Source: Alkanindiges illinoisensis
GTDB taxonomy: Bacteria > Pseudomonadota > Gammaproteobacteria > Pseudomonadales > Moraxellaceae
Assembly: GCF_004377485.1 (NCBI RefSeq)
Contig: NZ_SNTY01000006.1
Span: forward strand, 1 to 64,000
Reading direction: 5' to 3'
DNA: 64,000 nt
Position 1 is the first letter of the stretch. The number at the start of each line of letters is the position of its first letter. Shown in pieces: positions 8,214 to 15,402 of this stretch. Below the pieces are notes generated by a model. The model had not been told where the DNA came from, ran no database searches, and saw only the letters and a list, made by a program, of their open reading frames with translations. The position numbers and the translations under genes were made by a program.

Positions 8214-8261
8214 TTTTTTTAATTTTATAGTTTTGAATGTTGAAGCTTGATGTACTTTTTA

Positions 8262-8290
8262 CCGCCTACCCAGGCGGTTTTTTATTTTTT
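8262..8290 (+). terminator. Rho-independent terminator after short unknown gene 1
   Basis: Stem CCGCC (8262-8266) / GGCGG (8273-8277) with a 6-nt loop, followed directly by a T-rich run (TTTTTTATTTTTT). Confidence 0.85.
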
Positions 8291-8727
8291 AAATTCTGCA
8301 AACCGGGTTTTTACTCTTGTTTAGATTTTTTACTCTTGTTTAGATATAGGCACGGTCTGCTATTTCCATTGAACTCTTAACGGATGAAGACTATAAGTGC
8401 AGAGTTATTAAAGTGAAGAAATATTAAATTGAGCTTAAATCGTCTGGGTTATATTTAAATTCATTAAATAATAATTGCATTTGCAATATAATATTTCAGC
8501 AGTATTTAATTAAATCCTATTATTTTTAATCACTTAAGTAAATTGATAGTTAGTTTAACCTTAAATTAGGTAATATTGGTTAAATAATTTAATCTTTGAA
8601 TTAAGTGAGAATTAATAATAATTAGGTACTTAGATGGATTAGGTGTATGCTTAACCTCTGATTTGCTTAAGCTATTTATTCGCTCATTAGTATCAAGTAC
8701 CGATAATAATAGCAAGGAGTCATTACA
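8291..8727. other. AT-rich intergenic region before the first BLUF gene
   Basis: About 440 bp of very AT-rich sequence with no open frame that looks coding. It contains the 19-bp tandem duplication at 8308-8345 and must hold the BLUF promoter. The BLUF ribosome site (AAGGAG) lies ten bases before the start codon. Confidence 0.5.
8308..8345 (+). repeat. Perfect 19-bp tandem duplication
   Basis: The unit TTTTTACTCTTGTTTAGAT occurs at 8308-8326 and again immediately at 8327-8345 with no mismatch, just downstream of the terminator. Confidence 0.9.
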
Positions 8728-9318
8728 ATGAGTAACTATATTCGCCTGACTTATGCCAGTAGCACCACTTCCAAGCCTGCTACCATCCGGCAGGATCTGT
8801 TAGCCATTTTAAATGAAGCACAAATGCATAATTCTAATCATGGCATTTGCGGGGTGCTTTTTTATGGCAATAATTACTTTTTTGAGTGTATCGAGGGCAG
8901 AAAGCTCGACATCGACATACTGTATGAAAAATTGCTAAAAGATCCACGGCACAAGGAAGTGGTGCTGTTGTCCTATCAGCCAGTGACTAAAATGCGTTTT
9001 ATGGGCTGGAACATGAAATATGTGTTGCAGGAACCCGCCATTATTGAGTTTTTTGAAAGCAATAACTGGGAAAAATTTAATCCGTATGCGCTGGATGAGG
9101 ATTTGATTGAACCATTCTTGAATATTCTGGCTAATCATAATGAAAGTACGCCGGGCGAACGCGAAGAAGTGCTGGGCCGTGAGGCCGTACGTGGTCATGT
9201 ACTAAATTACAAGTATGCGGTATTTATTATTGGGATTGCGCTTTTGATTTTAGTGGGCATGTATATGTTTACTGGTTTTGGCAGCTCGGTGCCTGTTCAG
9301 GGAATTAACATGCGCTAG
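8728..9318 (+). CDS. Tail-anchored BLUF-domain blue-light sensor with Gln-to-Glu at the photoactive position
   Basis: 196 aa. Residues 1-95 form a BLUF (flavin-binding blue-light) domain: the conserved tyrosine in IRLTYAS, the asparagine in HNSNHGICGVLFYGNN, and the tryptophan/methionine in FMGWNMKY. The glutamine that BLUF photochemistry depends on sits in a FFQ-x-LEG motif; here the motif reads FFECIEG, so the residue is glutamate. A linker rich in Glu follows, then one membrane helix near the C-terminus (about 161-184, YAVFIIGIALLILVGMYMFTGF) and a short tail, giving an N-in tail-anchored protein. There is no attached output domain, so it should signal through partners. A good ribosome site (AAGGAG) precedes the start. 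Paralogue at 14129. Confidence 0.88.
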   Translation: MSNYIRLTYASSTTSKPATIRQDLLAILNEAQMHNSNHGICGVLFYGNNYFFECIEGRKLDIDILYEKLLKDPRHKEVVLLSYQPVTKMRFMGWNMKYVLQEPAIIEFFESNNWEKFNPYALDEDLIEPFLNILANHNESTPGEREEVLGREAVRGHVLNYKYAVFIIGIALLILVGMYMFTGFGSSVPVQGINMR

Positions 9319-9440
9319 GCTAGGAATACCTAACAGCTAGGGTGGTTTCAACAAGAACTTACAATGTGCAATAAAATTCATTGTCTTTAATGCGCTTTCT
9401 CACTAAATAAACAGGTCTGAATTTGGCTTAATACCTGATA

Positions 9441-9458
9441 AATAAACAATTGTTTATT
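9441..9458. promoter_or_regulatory. Perfect 18-bp palindrome upstream of the decayed efflux genes
   Basis: AATAAACAATTGTTTATT reads identically on both strands and lies about 105 bp before the emrB-like start. Efflux operons of this type are usually controlled by TetR- or MarR-type repressors on such palindromes. No repressor gene is adjacent, so the site may now be orphaned. Confidence 0.5.
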
Positions 9459-9564
9459 GTATTGGCATGTCATTTCTTCTTAAGTATCTAGTTTGCTTGC
9501 AGGTCATTGCCGGAAAATTCTTATTTTCCTGATGAAGTTCTTTTTTTAAGATTCAGGCCGGTTC

Positions 9565-10944
9565 ATGGCAAATCCACCTTATCCGTATCTGGAGCCTATT
9601 CCAGACTAGACACCCGAAGAGCGCCCCACCTTGCCGGGTTCGCCTTCCATGCCCAAGCATTCGCGGCGTATGCGGCTGGTGTATTTTTTCATTGGTATCT
9701 TTATTGCACTGACGGCTGGGCTGAGTAATAGCTTTATTAAGGCCAAAGGCTTATATATGGGCTTGGGCTTTCAGCAACTGGGTGTGCCGCTGGCCTGCAT
9801 CATCTCACCGTTTCTTACCAGTATTGGGGACTGGACGGTTTTATATACCTTTGAGCTGGGTCTGACATTATGTTGTCTGGCCATGGTGGTCACGGTCAAG
9901 CTGCCCCCGGGTATCCGTATCCGGGTGTTTGAAGGGCTGGATTTTGTCACGTTTATACTGGTTGCGCTTGCTGTAGCATTGATTTGTGCGGTGCTGGCAC
10001 AGGGCACATTGCACTGGTAGTTTGATGCCCCATGGCTAGCGTATGCCCTGATTGCAGGTTTTGTCTTGCTGATGCTGGCATTTTTCTTTGAGCATCACCG
10101 CGCCAGTCCACTGATTTATACCCGCTGGCTGGCTTCAGGCTTTGCATTGCGTTTTGCACTGAGCGCATTGGCACTCCGGTTTTTATTGTCTGAGCAAAAC
10201 TATGCAGCCATTAATGTATTGCGCACGCTGGGCATGGGGCCAGAGCAACTGGTGTCGTATTACACGGTAATTTTTGTGGGCATTATTACAGGCACTGTCG
10301 TGGCAGCCATGACTTTTAGGCCTGATGCCTTGCTACTTCAACTGATTGCCGCCGAAGCACTGATTATTGTGGCCTGTGCCATTAATTACCACATTAGCAG
10401 CGATGTACGGCCACATAATCTGTTTGTGAGCCAGTTTTGTGCTGTGATGGCAACCGGCATATTCATGGGGCCAATTTTGCTGGTTGGCGTGATGCAGGCA
10501 CTCAAGCATGGTTCCAACTACATGGTGACTTTTGTGCTGCTGTTCGCGCTAACCCAGAGCTTTGGTGGCCTGCTGGGTTCGGCATTCTTTGGGACTTACC
10601 AGCGTTATCGTGAGCATGACTACTCGGCACAGATTGTGGAGCACGTTAACCCAACCAATCCTGAAGTGGCCAGACGATTGCAGCTACAGCAACAGGCTTA
10701 CGCTTCCACGCTCACCGATCCGGTATTGCGCCAGGCTGAAGGGGTAGCCACGTTTTCACGTATTGCCAGCCGTGAAGCACAGGTGCGGGCGTTTAGTGAT
10801 GTGATTGTAGTTAATGGGATGATTGCGGTGATTTTTTTCTTTTGGGGTATTTTTAATATCTGGCGCGCCAGACAGCTAGCGCGCCGGGAAGCTGAAGCCG
10901 CAGCACCTGCCATGATTGCCACTGCCACGCCAAACCAAGGATGA
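9565..10944 (+). pseudogene. EmrB-like drug:H+ antiporter (MFS), broken by two stops and an internal deletion
   Basis: The frame from ATG 9565 to TGA 10944 is uninterrupted except for in-frame TAG codons at 9607-9609 and 10018-10020 (the latter after TLHW, before FDAPWLAYALIAG, where a tryptophan is expected). After the first membrane helix (YFFIGIFIALTAGLSNSF) the sequence jumps directly to KGLYMGLGFQQLGVPLACIISPF, which in related 14-helix transporters belongs near helix 5, so roughly 100 residues are missing. The remaining helices and the cytoplasmic C-terminus are well preserved. It would have exported hydrophobic drugs together with the adjacent membrane-fusion protein. With these three lesions it is very unlikely to work. 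Confidence 0.85.
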
Positions 10945-10948
10945 TGCC

Positions 10949-12202
10949 ATGAGCCAGCCCAACACGCCGCCATCCAGTCTGCAACAGCCAAATCATTCTA
11001 CAAATTTACCTGAAAATAATGCAGCCACTAACCCTTAATATCCGCTGGAAAATATTGAAGTTCCCACTGATGCTGCCAATCCCAACCAGCCATCTTCGGC
11101 GCAGCCGCAGTTGAGTGAGGAGCAGGAAGCAGCGCAGCCCGAACAGCAAAAGCCGCCCAAAATCATCAAGCCCAAAAAAACCACAGTGGCCATGATGGTC
11201 GCGGTGCTGCTGATTGGCGTGGGTATTATTTTATGGTCGTGGAAACTGTGGCCATTTAATAGTGCATTGCAAACCACCAACAATAGCTATATTCGTGGGC
11301 AAACCACTATTTTGTACTCGCAGGTAAATGGCTATGTGACCAGTGTGCGCGTCAAGGATTTTGACGAGATTAAAAAGGGTCGGGTACTGATGACCATTGA
11401 TGCCACCACTTATGCACAAAACGTGGCACAGCCACAGGCCAATGTCGAGCAGGCCCGTAACAGCCTGTCCAATGTCGAGCAAACCATTGCCCAGCGCCGG
11501 GTAGATATCAATGCTGCCCAGGCATGTGTTGCACAGGCACAAAGCCAGTATGAGCTGGCCCAGACCAACTTTGCGCGGATTAACCAGCTGGTGGGTGAAG
11601 GAGCTGTATCACTGGCCGAACGTGACCGTGCCCGTGCTGAAGTAAAAAACAATCTGGCTAACCTGAAACAGGCGTAGGCCAATCTGCAAGTAGCGCAGGA
11701 AAGCCTGAAATCAACCCAGGTGGGACGTTTCGGCATGGAAGCACAAATCCGGGCAGCACAAGCCCAGCTTGAAAAAACCCTGATTGACCAGCAGCATACC
11801 GATATCATTGCACCACGTGATGGACAACTGGGCGAAGTGGATACCCGGCTCGGTCAATATGTGGCAGCAGGCTCGCAATTGCTCTATTTGATCCCAGATC
11901 AGTTGTGGCTGGTGGTCAATTATAAGGAAACCCAGATTGAACGCATGCTGGTCGGCCAGCGAGTGAGCTTTAAGCTAGATGCCCTGGGTCATCAAAAGTT
12001 TACTGGACGTGTGGACAAGATTGCGCCAGCCACAGGCTCGGAGTTCAGCGTGCTCAAGTCAGACAATGCCTCAGGTAACTTTACCAAAGTGGTGCAACGT
12101 ATTGCTGTGCGTATTGCCATTGACCCCAATCAGCAACGCCTTGAGCAATTGCGCCCCGGCATGTCGGTCATTACCACAGTAGATACCCGTAATGCTGACT
12201 AA
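10949..12202 (+). pseudogene. EmrA/HlyD-type membrane fusion protein, broken by two nonsense codons
   Basis: A single frame of 418 codons from ATG 10949, four bases after emrB, to TAA at 12200-12202 is interrupted by TAA at 11036-11038 and TAG at 11675-11677. Around the breaks the protein is normal: a Pro/Gln-rich cytoplasmic N-terminus, one membrane helix (TVAMMVAVLLIGVGIILWSW), a biotinyl-lipoyl half-motif (SYIRGQTTILYSQVNGYVTSVRVKDFDEIKKGRVLMTID), a long coiled-coil hairpin rich in QA repeats, then the second lipoyl half and beta-barrel (IIAPRDGQLGEVDTRLGQYV). Both stops fit CAA-to-TAA and CAG-to-TAG changes. It was the periplasmic adaptor of the EmrB-like pump. Confidence 0.85.
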
Positions 12203-12353
12203 AGCGGTTAGTTAAAACTGCAAAAGATAAGAGCCAAACATAACTATGGTTAAAAAATAGCCATTTATCGGATAATGCCCAACAATAGAGAGTTTCCTGC
12301 AAAAACCCAACACTGTATTGCATATTCTTTCATTACAAAGTGAATGTAACTGT

Positions 12354-12359
12354 TATAAT
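12354..12359 (+). promoter_or_regulatory. -10 element of short unknown gene 2
   Basis: A consensus TATAAT lies 38 bp before the ATG at 12397. A good -35 is not obvious (TTCATT is nearest, with 19-bp spacing). An imperfect inverted repeat around it (TTCATT/AAGTGAA) could be an operator; it does not match the Crp-type site found before paralogue 1. Confidence 0.45.
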
Positions 12360-12396
12360 CAATCCATGATTTCATAGATGAGAACAGGTTAGAATC

Positions 12397-12597
12397 ATGA
12401 AAACAATTGACGAAGCCGGCAAAGTTGCCGTTACCCCTTTTCAAAGAAATATCACGGTAATTTGCCAGCAAAACAAGGAATTGTATTTAAGCAATCCAAA
12501 ATTGATTCAGCGCTTGCCCAAAGAACAGCGTGCTTACTGGTACTGGTTTTTAAAGCATTATAATGATACGGATTCCAATGCGAATACCATTCATTGA
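12397..12597 (+). CDS. Short protein of unknown function, paralogue 2 (NPK-QRLPK-YWYWFLKH family)
   Basis: 66 aa, unrecognised. It shares the motif chain VICxxNKxxYxxNPKxxQRLPKxxRAYWYWFLKH with the protein at 8031 (about 25 of the last 45 residues identical), differing mainly in the first 18 residues and the polar C-terminus DTDSNANTIH. It has no signal peptide, membrane helix or cysteine pair. A consensus -10 precedes it and a strong terminator follows, so it is a monocistronic unit. A BLUF gene follows at 14129, with the beta-lactamase gene in between on the other strand. The high conservation of the aromatic/basic core between paralogues implies selection for function. Confidence 0.75.
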   Translation: MKTIDEAGKVAVTPFQRNITVICQQNKELYLSNPKLIQRLPKEQRAYWYWFLKHYNDTDSNANTIH

Positions 12598-12915
12598 TAT
12601 TGTTACTGCTGATGCAAAGTGCTGATTGAATCGTGGATTTAATGTGTCTTTGAATTATTGAGACTTTAAGCGGCTTGTGGCAAAACTATTCTAATATGCA
12701 AAAGTCAATGTTAACTGTTTAAGGGTTAAATGCTGTCGACAAAGCTTTTGCAGTAATAAGCCAGCCAAACCCAGCTGTCCTAATTCCTCACCGCCTTCGG
12801 GCGGTTTTTTTAATCCCTGTTAATCTAGGATTTGAGAGCCTACCGCATGATGTGATTTATCCAGGCTATCACCGGGTAGCCTATAAGTAAGCTGAAAGAT
12901 TTTAAGTTGGATAGT
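12598..12915. other. Intergenic region between short gene 2 and the beta-lactamase
   Basis: About 318 bp. It contains the terminator at 12790-12812, and the rest shows no coding frame. The 190 bp between the gene end and the terminator would form a long 3' untranslated region; a small RNA could sit here, but I see no specific evidence for one. Confidence 0.4.
12790..12812 (+). terminator. Rho-independent terminator
   Basis: Stem ACCGCC (12790-12795) / GGCGGT (12800-12805) closed by a TTCG tetraloop and followed by a T7 run; a textbook terminator. Confidence 0.9.
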
Positions 12916-13896
12916 TTAGCGCAAGGCCTGGCAAACAATCTTGCTGGCTGAAGCAATAATGGCATCATTGGGCTTGGCGGTTTTGTCCGGGCAGGTAAAG
13001 TAAATGGCTAGAATGATAGGCGCCTGCTGGGTTGGCCACACGATGCCAATATCATTACTGGTGCCATAAGCGCCGGTTCCGGTTTTATCACCCACGATCC
13101 AGCTATTAGGAACACCAGCCCGGATACGAGCGTTGCCCGTGGTATTGTTTTTTAGCCAGTACAATAGCAACTCACGCTGGGTGGGTGCCAGTACATTGCC
13201 CAGTAGCAGGCGTTGCAGCGTGTCTGTCATGGCTGCGGGAGTAGAAGTATCACGCTCATCCTGGGGCAGGGCAGTATTAAGCGCAGGTTCCCAGCGATCC
13301 AGCCGGAAGTTATGATCGCCGATACTACGGGCAAACCGGGTAAGGGCGGCTGGCCCACCCAGAATTTGCAACAACAGGTTGGCGGCTGCGTTATCGCTAT
13401 AGCTGATACAGGCTGCACAAAGTTCACTTACTGTCATGCCACGATCCACATGCTGCGCTGTAATGGGGGCATAACCGGAGTCTTGAACCTGTTGAAAGGT
13501 AAAATCAATATGCTGCTGCAACAGGATGGAGTTATGCATACTTTGCTGCAAAATGGCAGCCACAGCCACCAGTTTAAACGTACTGCACAATGGAAAACGC
13601 TCGCTGGCCCGATAATCAATGCGCATCTGGTTGGCAGTATTCATGGCCGATAGCCCAAGCCTGCCCTGTGCCTGTTTTTCCAGTTGGGACAGAAATACAT
13701 TAACTTGCTGTATAACCGATTGCTGCACTGCTGTTGGTGGCAATGAGGGCTGCTGTGCTTGAGCAGGGTCGTCCATTAATAGGGAGCGTTTGCGGTTAGC
13801 GGTAGAAAAACCAGAATGCAGACTTGCACAGCCCGGCAGTAACGGGGCAGACAGCAAAGCCAGAACGACGGAGCGGCGTGACAGGAAAGATTGCAT
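12916..13896 (-). CDS. Class A beta-lactamase, predicted lipoprotein
   Basis: 326 aa from ATG 13896; the frame opens at 14022, but the signal peptide begins at MQSFLSRRSVVLALLSAPLLPGC. That peptide ends in a lipobox (LLPGC), and SRRSVV resembles a twin-arginine motif, so a Tat-exported or Sec-exported lipoprotein is likely. All class A serine beta-lactamase motifs are present: S-x-x-K as CSTFK (Ser70), SDN as YSDN (130-132), the omega-loop glutamate in RWEPALN (Glu166), and KTGTG (234-238). Cys69 is present but position 238 is glycine, so there is no 69-238 disulfide. It hydrolyses beta-lactam rings; the spectrum cannot be judged by eye. It sits alone, antisense, inside the second short-protein/BLUF module. 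No ampR-like gene is adjacent. Confidence 0.92.
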   Translation of the reverse strand: MQSFLSRRSVVLALLSAPLLPGCASLHSGFSTANRKRSLLMDDPAQAQQPSLPPTAVQQSVIQQVNVFLSQLEKQAQGRLGLSAMNTANQMRIDYRASERFPLCSTFKLVAVAAILQQSMHNSILLQQHIDFTFQQVQDSGYAPITAQHVDRGMTVSELCAACISYSDNAAANLLLQILGGPAALTRFARSIGDHNFRLDRWEPALNTALPQDERDTSTPAAMTDTLQRLLLGNVLAPTQRELLLYWLKNNTTGNARIRAGVPNSWIVGDKTGTGAYGTSNDIGIVWPTQQAPIILAIYFTCPDKTAKPNDAIIASASKIVCQALR

Positions 13897-14128
13897 GATG
13901 GGAGTTCCGTTTCCAGTGAGTCGTATAACAACCTTGTTAGGAATATTAGCAAATTCAAATGCGGCTAGAAGCAGGAAATGTTTATGGCTTTGCAACCTGG
14001 TACTTACATTTAGGCGAAACAAGTAGCAGTTAAACTATTTACCAGAACTTACCTGATACATATTGATATTTACTGAAGCTAGTGAATGCGTTATAACTGA
14101 ATCCTATGATTTTGTACTGGGGTAAACC

Positions 14129-14701
14129 ATGGCAGATCTCGTCAGGCTTACCTATGCCAGCATGGCCACCGGCAGCTCAGCAGTGGTGCAGGGCGACCTG
14201 ATTGATATTTTGCATCAGGCCCGTCACTTTAATGCCAAACGCCATATTCATGGCGTGCTGTTTTATGACAACAACTATTTTTTTCAGTGTCTGGAAGGTG
14301 AGCGCCAGCAGGTCTTTAAGCTTTATCATAAAATTTCAAAAGACTCACGGCATACCAATATTGTGCAGCTAACCTGTGAGCAAATTGATGCACCAGCCTT
14401 TAGTCGCTGGCAAATGAAATATATTCTTGAGGACAACCGAATCCGGCATTTTTTTACCAATCATTACGGCCAAAAATTTAACCCTTACCTGTTAAGTGAT
14501 GAATCTGGCATTGCCTTAAACCATGAATTTATCCAGTTGCTGCTCACCGGACAAGAAGCGCCGATTGCAGACACGACTGCTCATTTTGCACGTCCGGTGC
14601 CGACCAGCGCGCGCTATAGCCCTATTTATTCCTCGGGGTTTTTTACTCTGTTTGTGGTAATTCCCATTATTGTGATTTGCCTGATGATTTATCTATCTTA
14701 A
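14129..14701 (+). CDS. Tail-anchored BLUF-domain blue-light sensor
   Basis: 190 aa. The BLUF domain (residues 1-95) has all key residues: the tyrosine in VRLTYAS, the asparagine in HFNAKRHIHGVLFYDNN, the photoactive glutamine in FFQCLEG, and the tryptophan/methionine in FSRWQMKY. It thus keeps the glutamine that its paralogue at 8728 has replaced. A linker of about 65 residues leads to one C-terminal membrane helix (FFTLFVVIPIIVICLMIYL), leaving only a serine outside, so the protein is tail-anchored with its sensor in the cytoplasm. There is no enzymatic output domain. A GGGG ribosome site lies six bases before the start. Partners are unknown; the GGDEF protein and short unknown proteins nearby are candidates by position only. 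Confidence 0.92.
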   Translation: MADLVRLTYASMATGSSAVVQGDLIDILHQARHFNAKRHIHGVLFYDNNYFFQCLEGERQQVFKLYHKISKDSRHTNIVQLTCEQIDAPAFSRWQMKYILEDNRIRHFFTNHYGQKFNPYLLSDESGIALNHEFIQLLLTGQEAPIADTTAHFARPVPTSARYSPIYSSGFFTLFVVIPIIVICLMIYLS

Positions 14702-14805
14702 GCAGACTGGGCAGCTTCATCCTACATTCCTTAATAAGTCAGGCTCACTGTAGTTATTTTAATAAACCATACATTCTTGCTGGATTTTTTATGCTGGATA
14801 GTTAG

Positions 14806-15057
14806 GGCGTGTCCTCATTTGGCTTTACACCAAATAAATATGCAAGCAATGTAAATCATAGACTGATAATTTCGTGCAAGCTTATCAAATCGGGTTGCAA
14901 TCGCTCGGAAATGTTTCAATCTTGCAAACACATTTTCAACTAAATGTCTTAATTGATATAGATATTTATCAAACTCCCTATTCGATCTTTTACTATTTGA
15001 TCTCTTTTTTTGGACACGCAAAACTAGAAGAAGTAACTTACGCTTAAAATTTATCAA
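14806..15057 (-). pseudogene. IS5-family (IS427-like) transposase, C-terminal fragment with one IS end
   Basis: An 80-codon frame (14815-15057) encodes the conserved C-terminal part of an IS5-type DDE transposase: REFDKYLYQLRHLVENVFARLKHFRAIATRFDKLARNYQSMIYIACIFIW, containing the Y-(x)-R-x3-E signature (catalytic Glu in HLVENVF). The IS end follows at about 14806 (GGGCGTGTCCTCATTTGG), typical for this group. The N-terminal three quarters and the other end are missing: the frame runs directly into the tRNA-associated element remnant near 15045, so a later event deleted most of the IS. Confidence 0.75.
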
Positions 15058-15119
15058 AGGTGTAGGTGAATGTGTAGGTAATTAATTAAAAATTAAACAG
15101 ATTTGATTTATTGGATTTC
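15045..15119. mobile_element. Right-end relic of an older element in the same tRNA site
   Basis: This segment (TTATCAAAGGTGTAGG..., two GTGTAGGT-type blocks, then AT-rich sequence) has the same layout as the right end of the intact island at 20382-20450 (TTATCAAAGGTGTACG..., two GTGTACGCC blocks). Both directly abut the same 76-bp att repeat. It therefore looks like the diverged right end of a previous, tandemly integrated element, most of which has been lost next to the IS5 remnant. Confidence 0.5.
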
Positions 15120-15195
15120 TTATTTTTGCTTTAACTCATTGATTTTATTGGTCGGAACGGAAGGATTTGAACCTTCGACCCCTTGCACCCCATGT
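15120..15195. repeat. att site (distal copy): 76-bp duplicate of the tRNA-Pro 3' part
   Basis: Identical over 76 bp to 20451-20526, which covers the 3' half of tRNA-Pro plus 30 bp beyond. The copy stops in the anticodon region (next base T instead of C), so it cannot give a tRNA. Together with the intact tRNA it marks the ends of the integrated island. Confidence 0.92.
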
Positions 15196-15402
15196 AAGAA
15201 ATTCACTATTTCATCACGTTTCATATTGTCTATAAAAGTTATTAAGTTATTGTTTCAAATATTAATTTATAAATTGCATGTTTCATGCAGTCCTATACAA
15301 TGTCATTAAAACCTAGTCAAAGGTGTACGCCAAAGTGTACGCCAGCAATTGGCTATCAACCCCTTGCAATAACTGCAACAGGCGACGCAAAGGCGGCAGG
15401 AA
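15196..15402. promoter_or_regulatory. Integrase upstream region with arm-type repeats
   Basis: This non-coding stretch contains TGCATG-TTT-CATGCA at 15275-15289 (perfect small palindrome) and a pair of GTGTACGCC direct repeats inside a 28-bp block (15317-15344) that is exactly repeated at the other island end (20386-20413). Such paired short repeats near both att sites are typical integrase or excisionase arm sites. Confidence 0.6.

Noticed and set aside
9565-12202. Stop-codon reassignment or read-through of TAG in emrB/emrA
   Set aside because: TAG is used as a normal terminator of neighbouring intact genes (for example TetR at 5162-5164 and the GGDEF gene at 7469-7471), one of the internal stops is TAA, and emrB also has a large deletion, so decay explains the data better.
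15151-15195. Possible second tRNA-Pro gene
   Set aside because: Only the 3' part is present; the D arm, the 5' acceptor strand and half of the anticodon arm are missing, so it cannot fold.
15103-15309. 68-aa frame containing [15 protein letters not shown]
   Set aside because: It is a translation of the truncated tRNA-Pro copy (att site), a well-known false protein signature.
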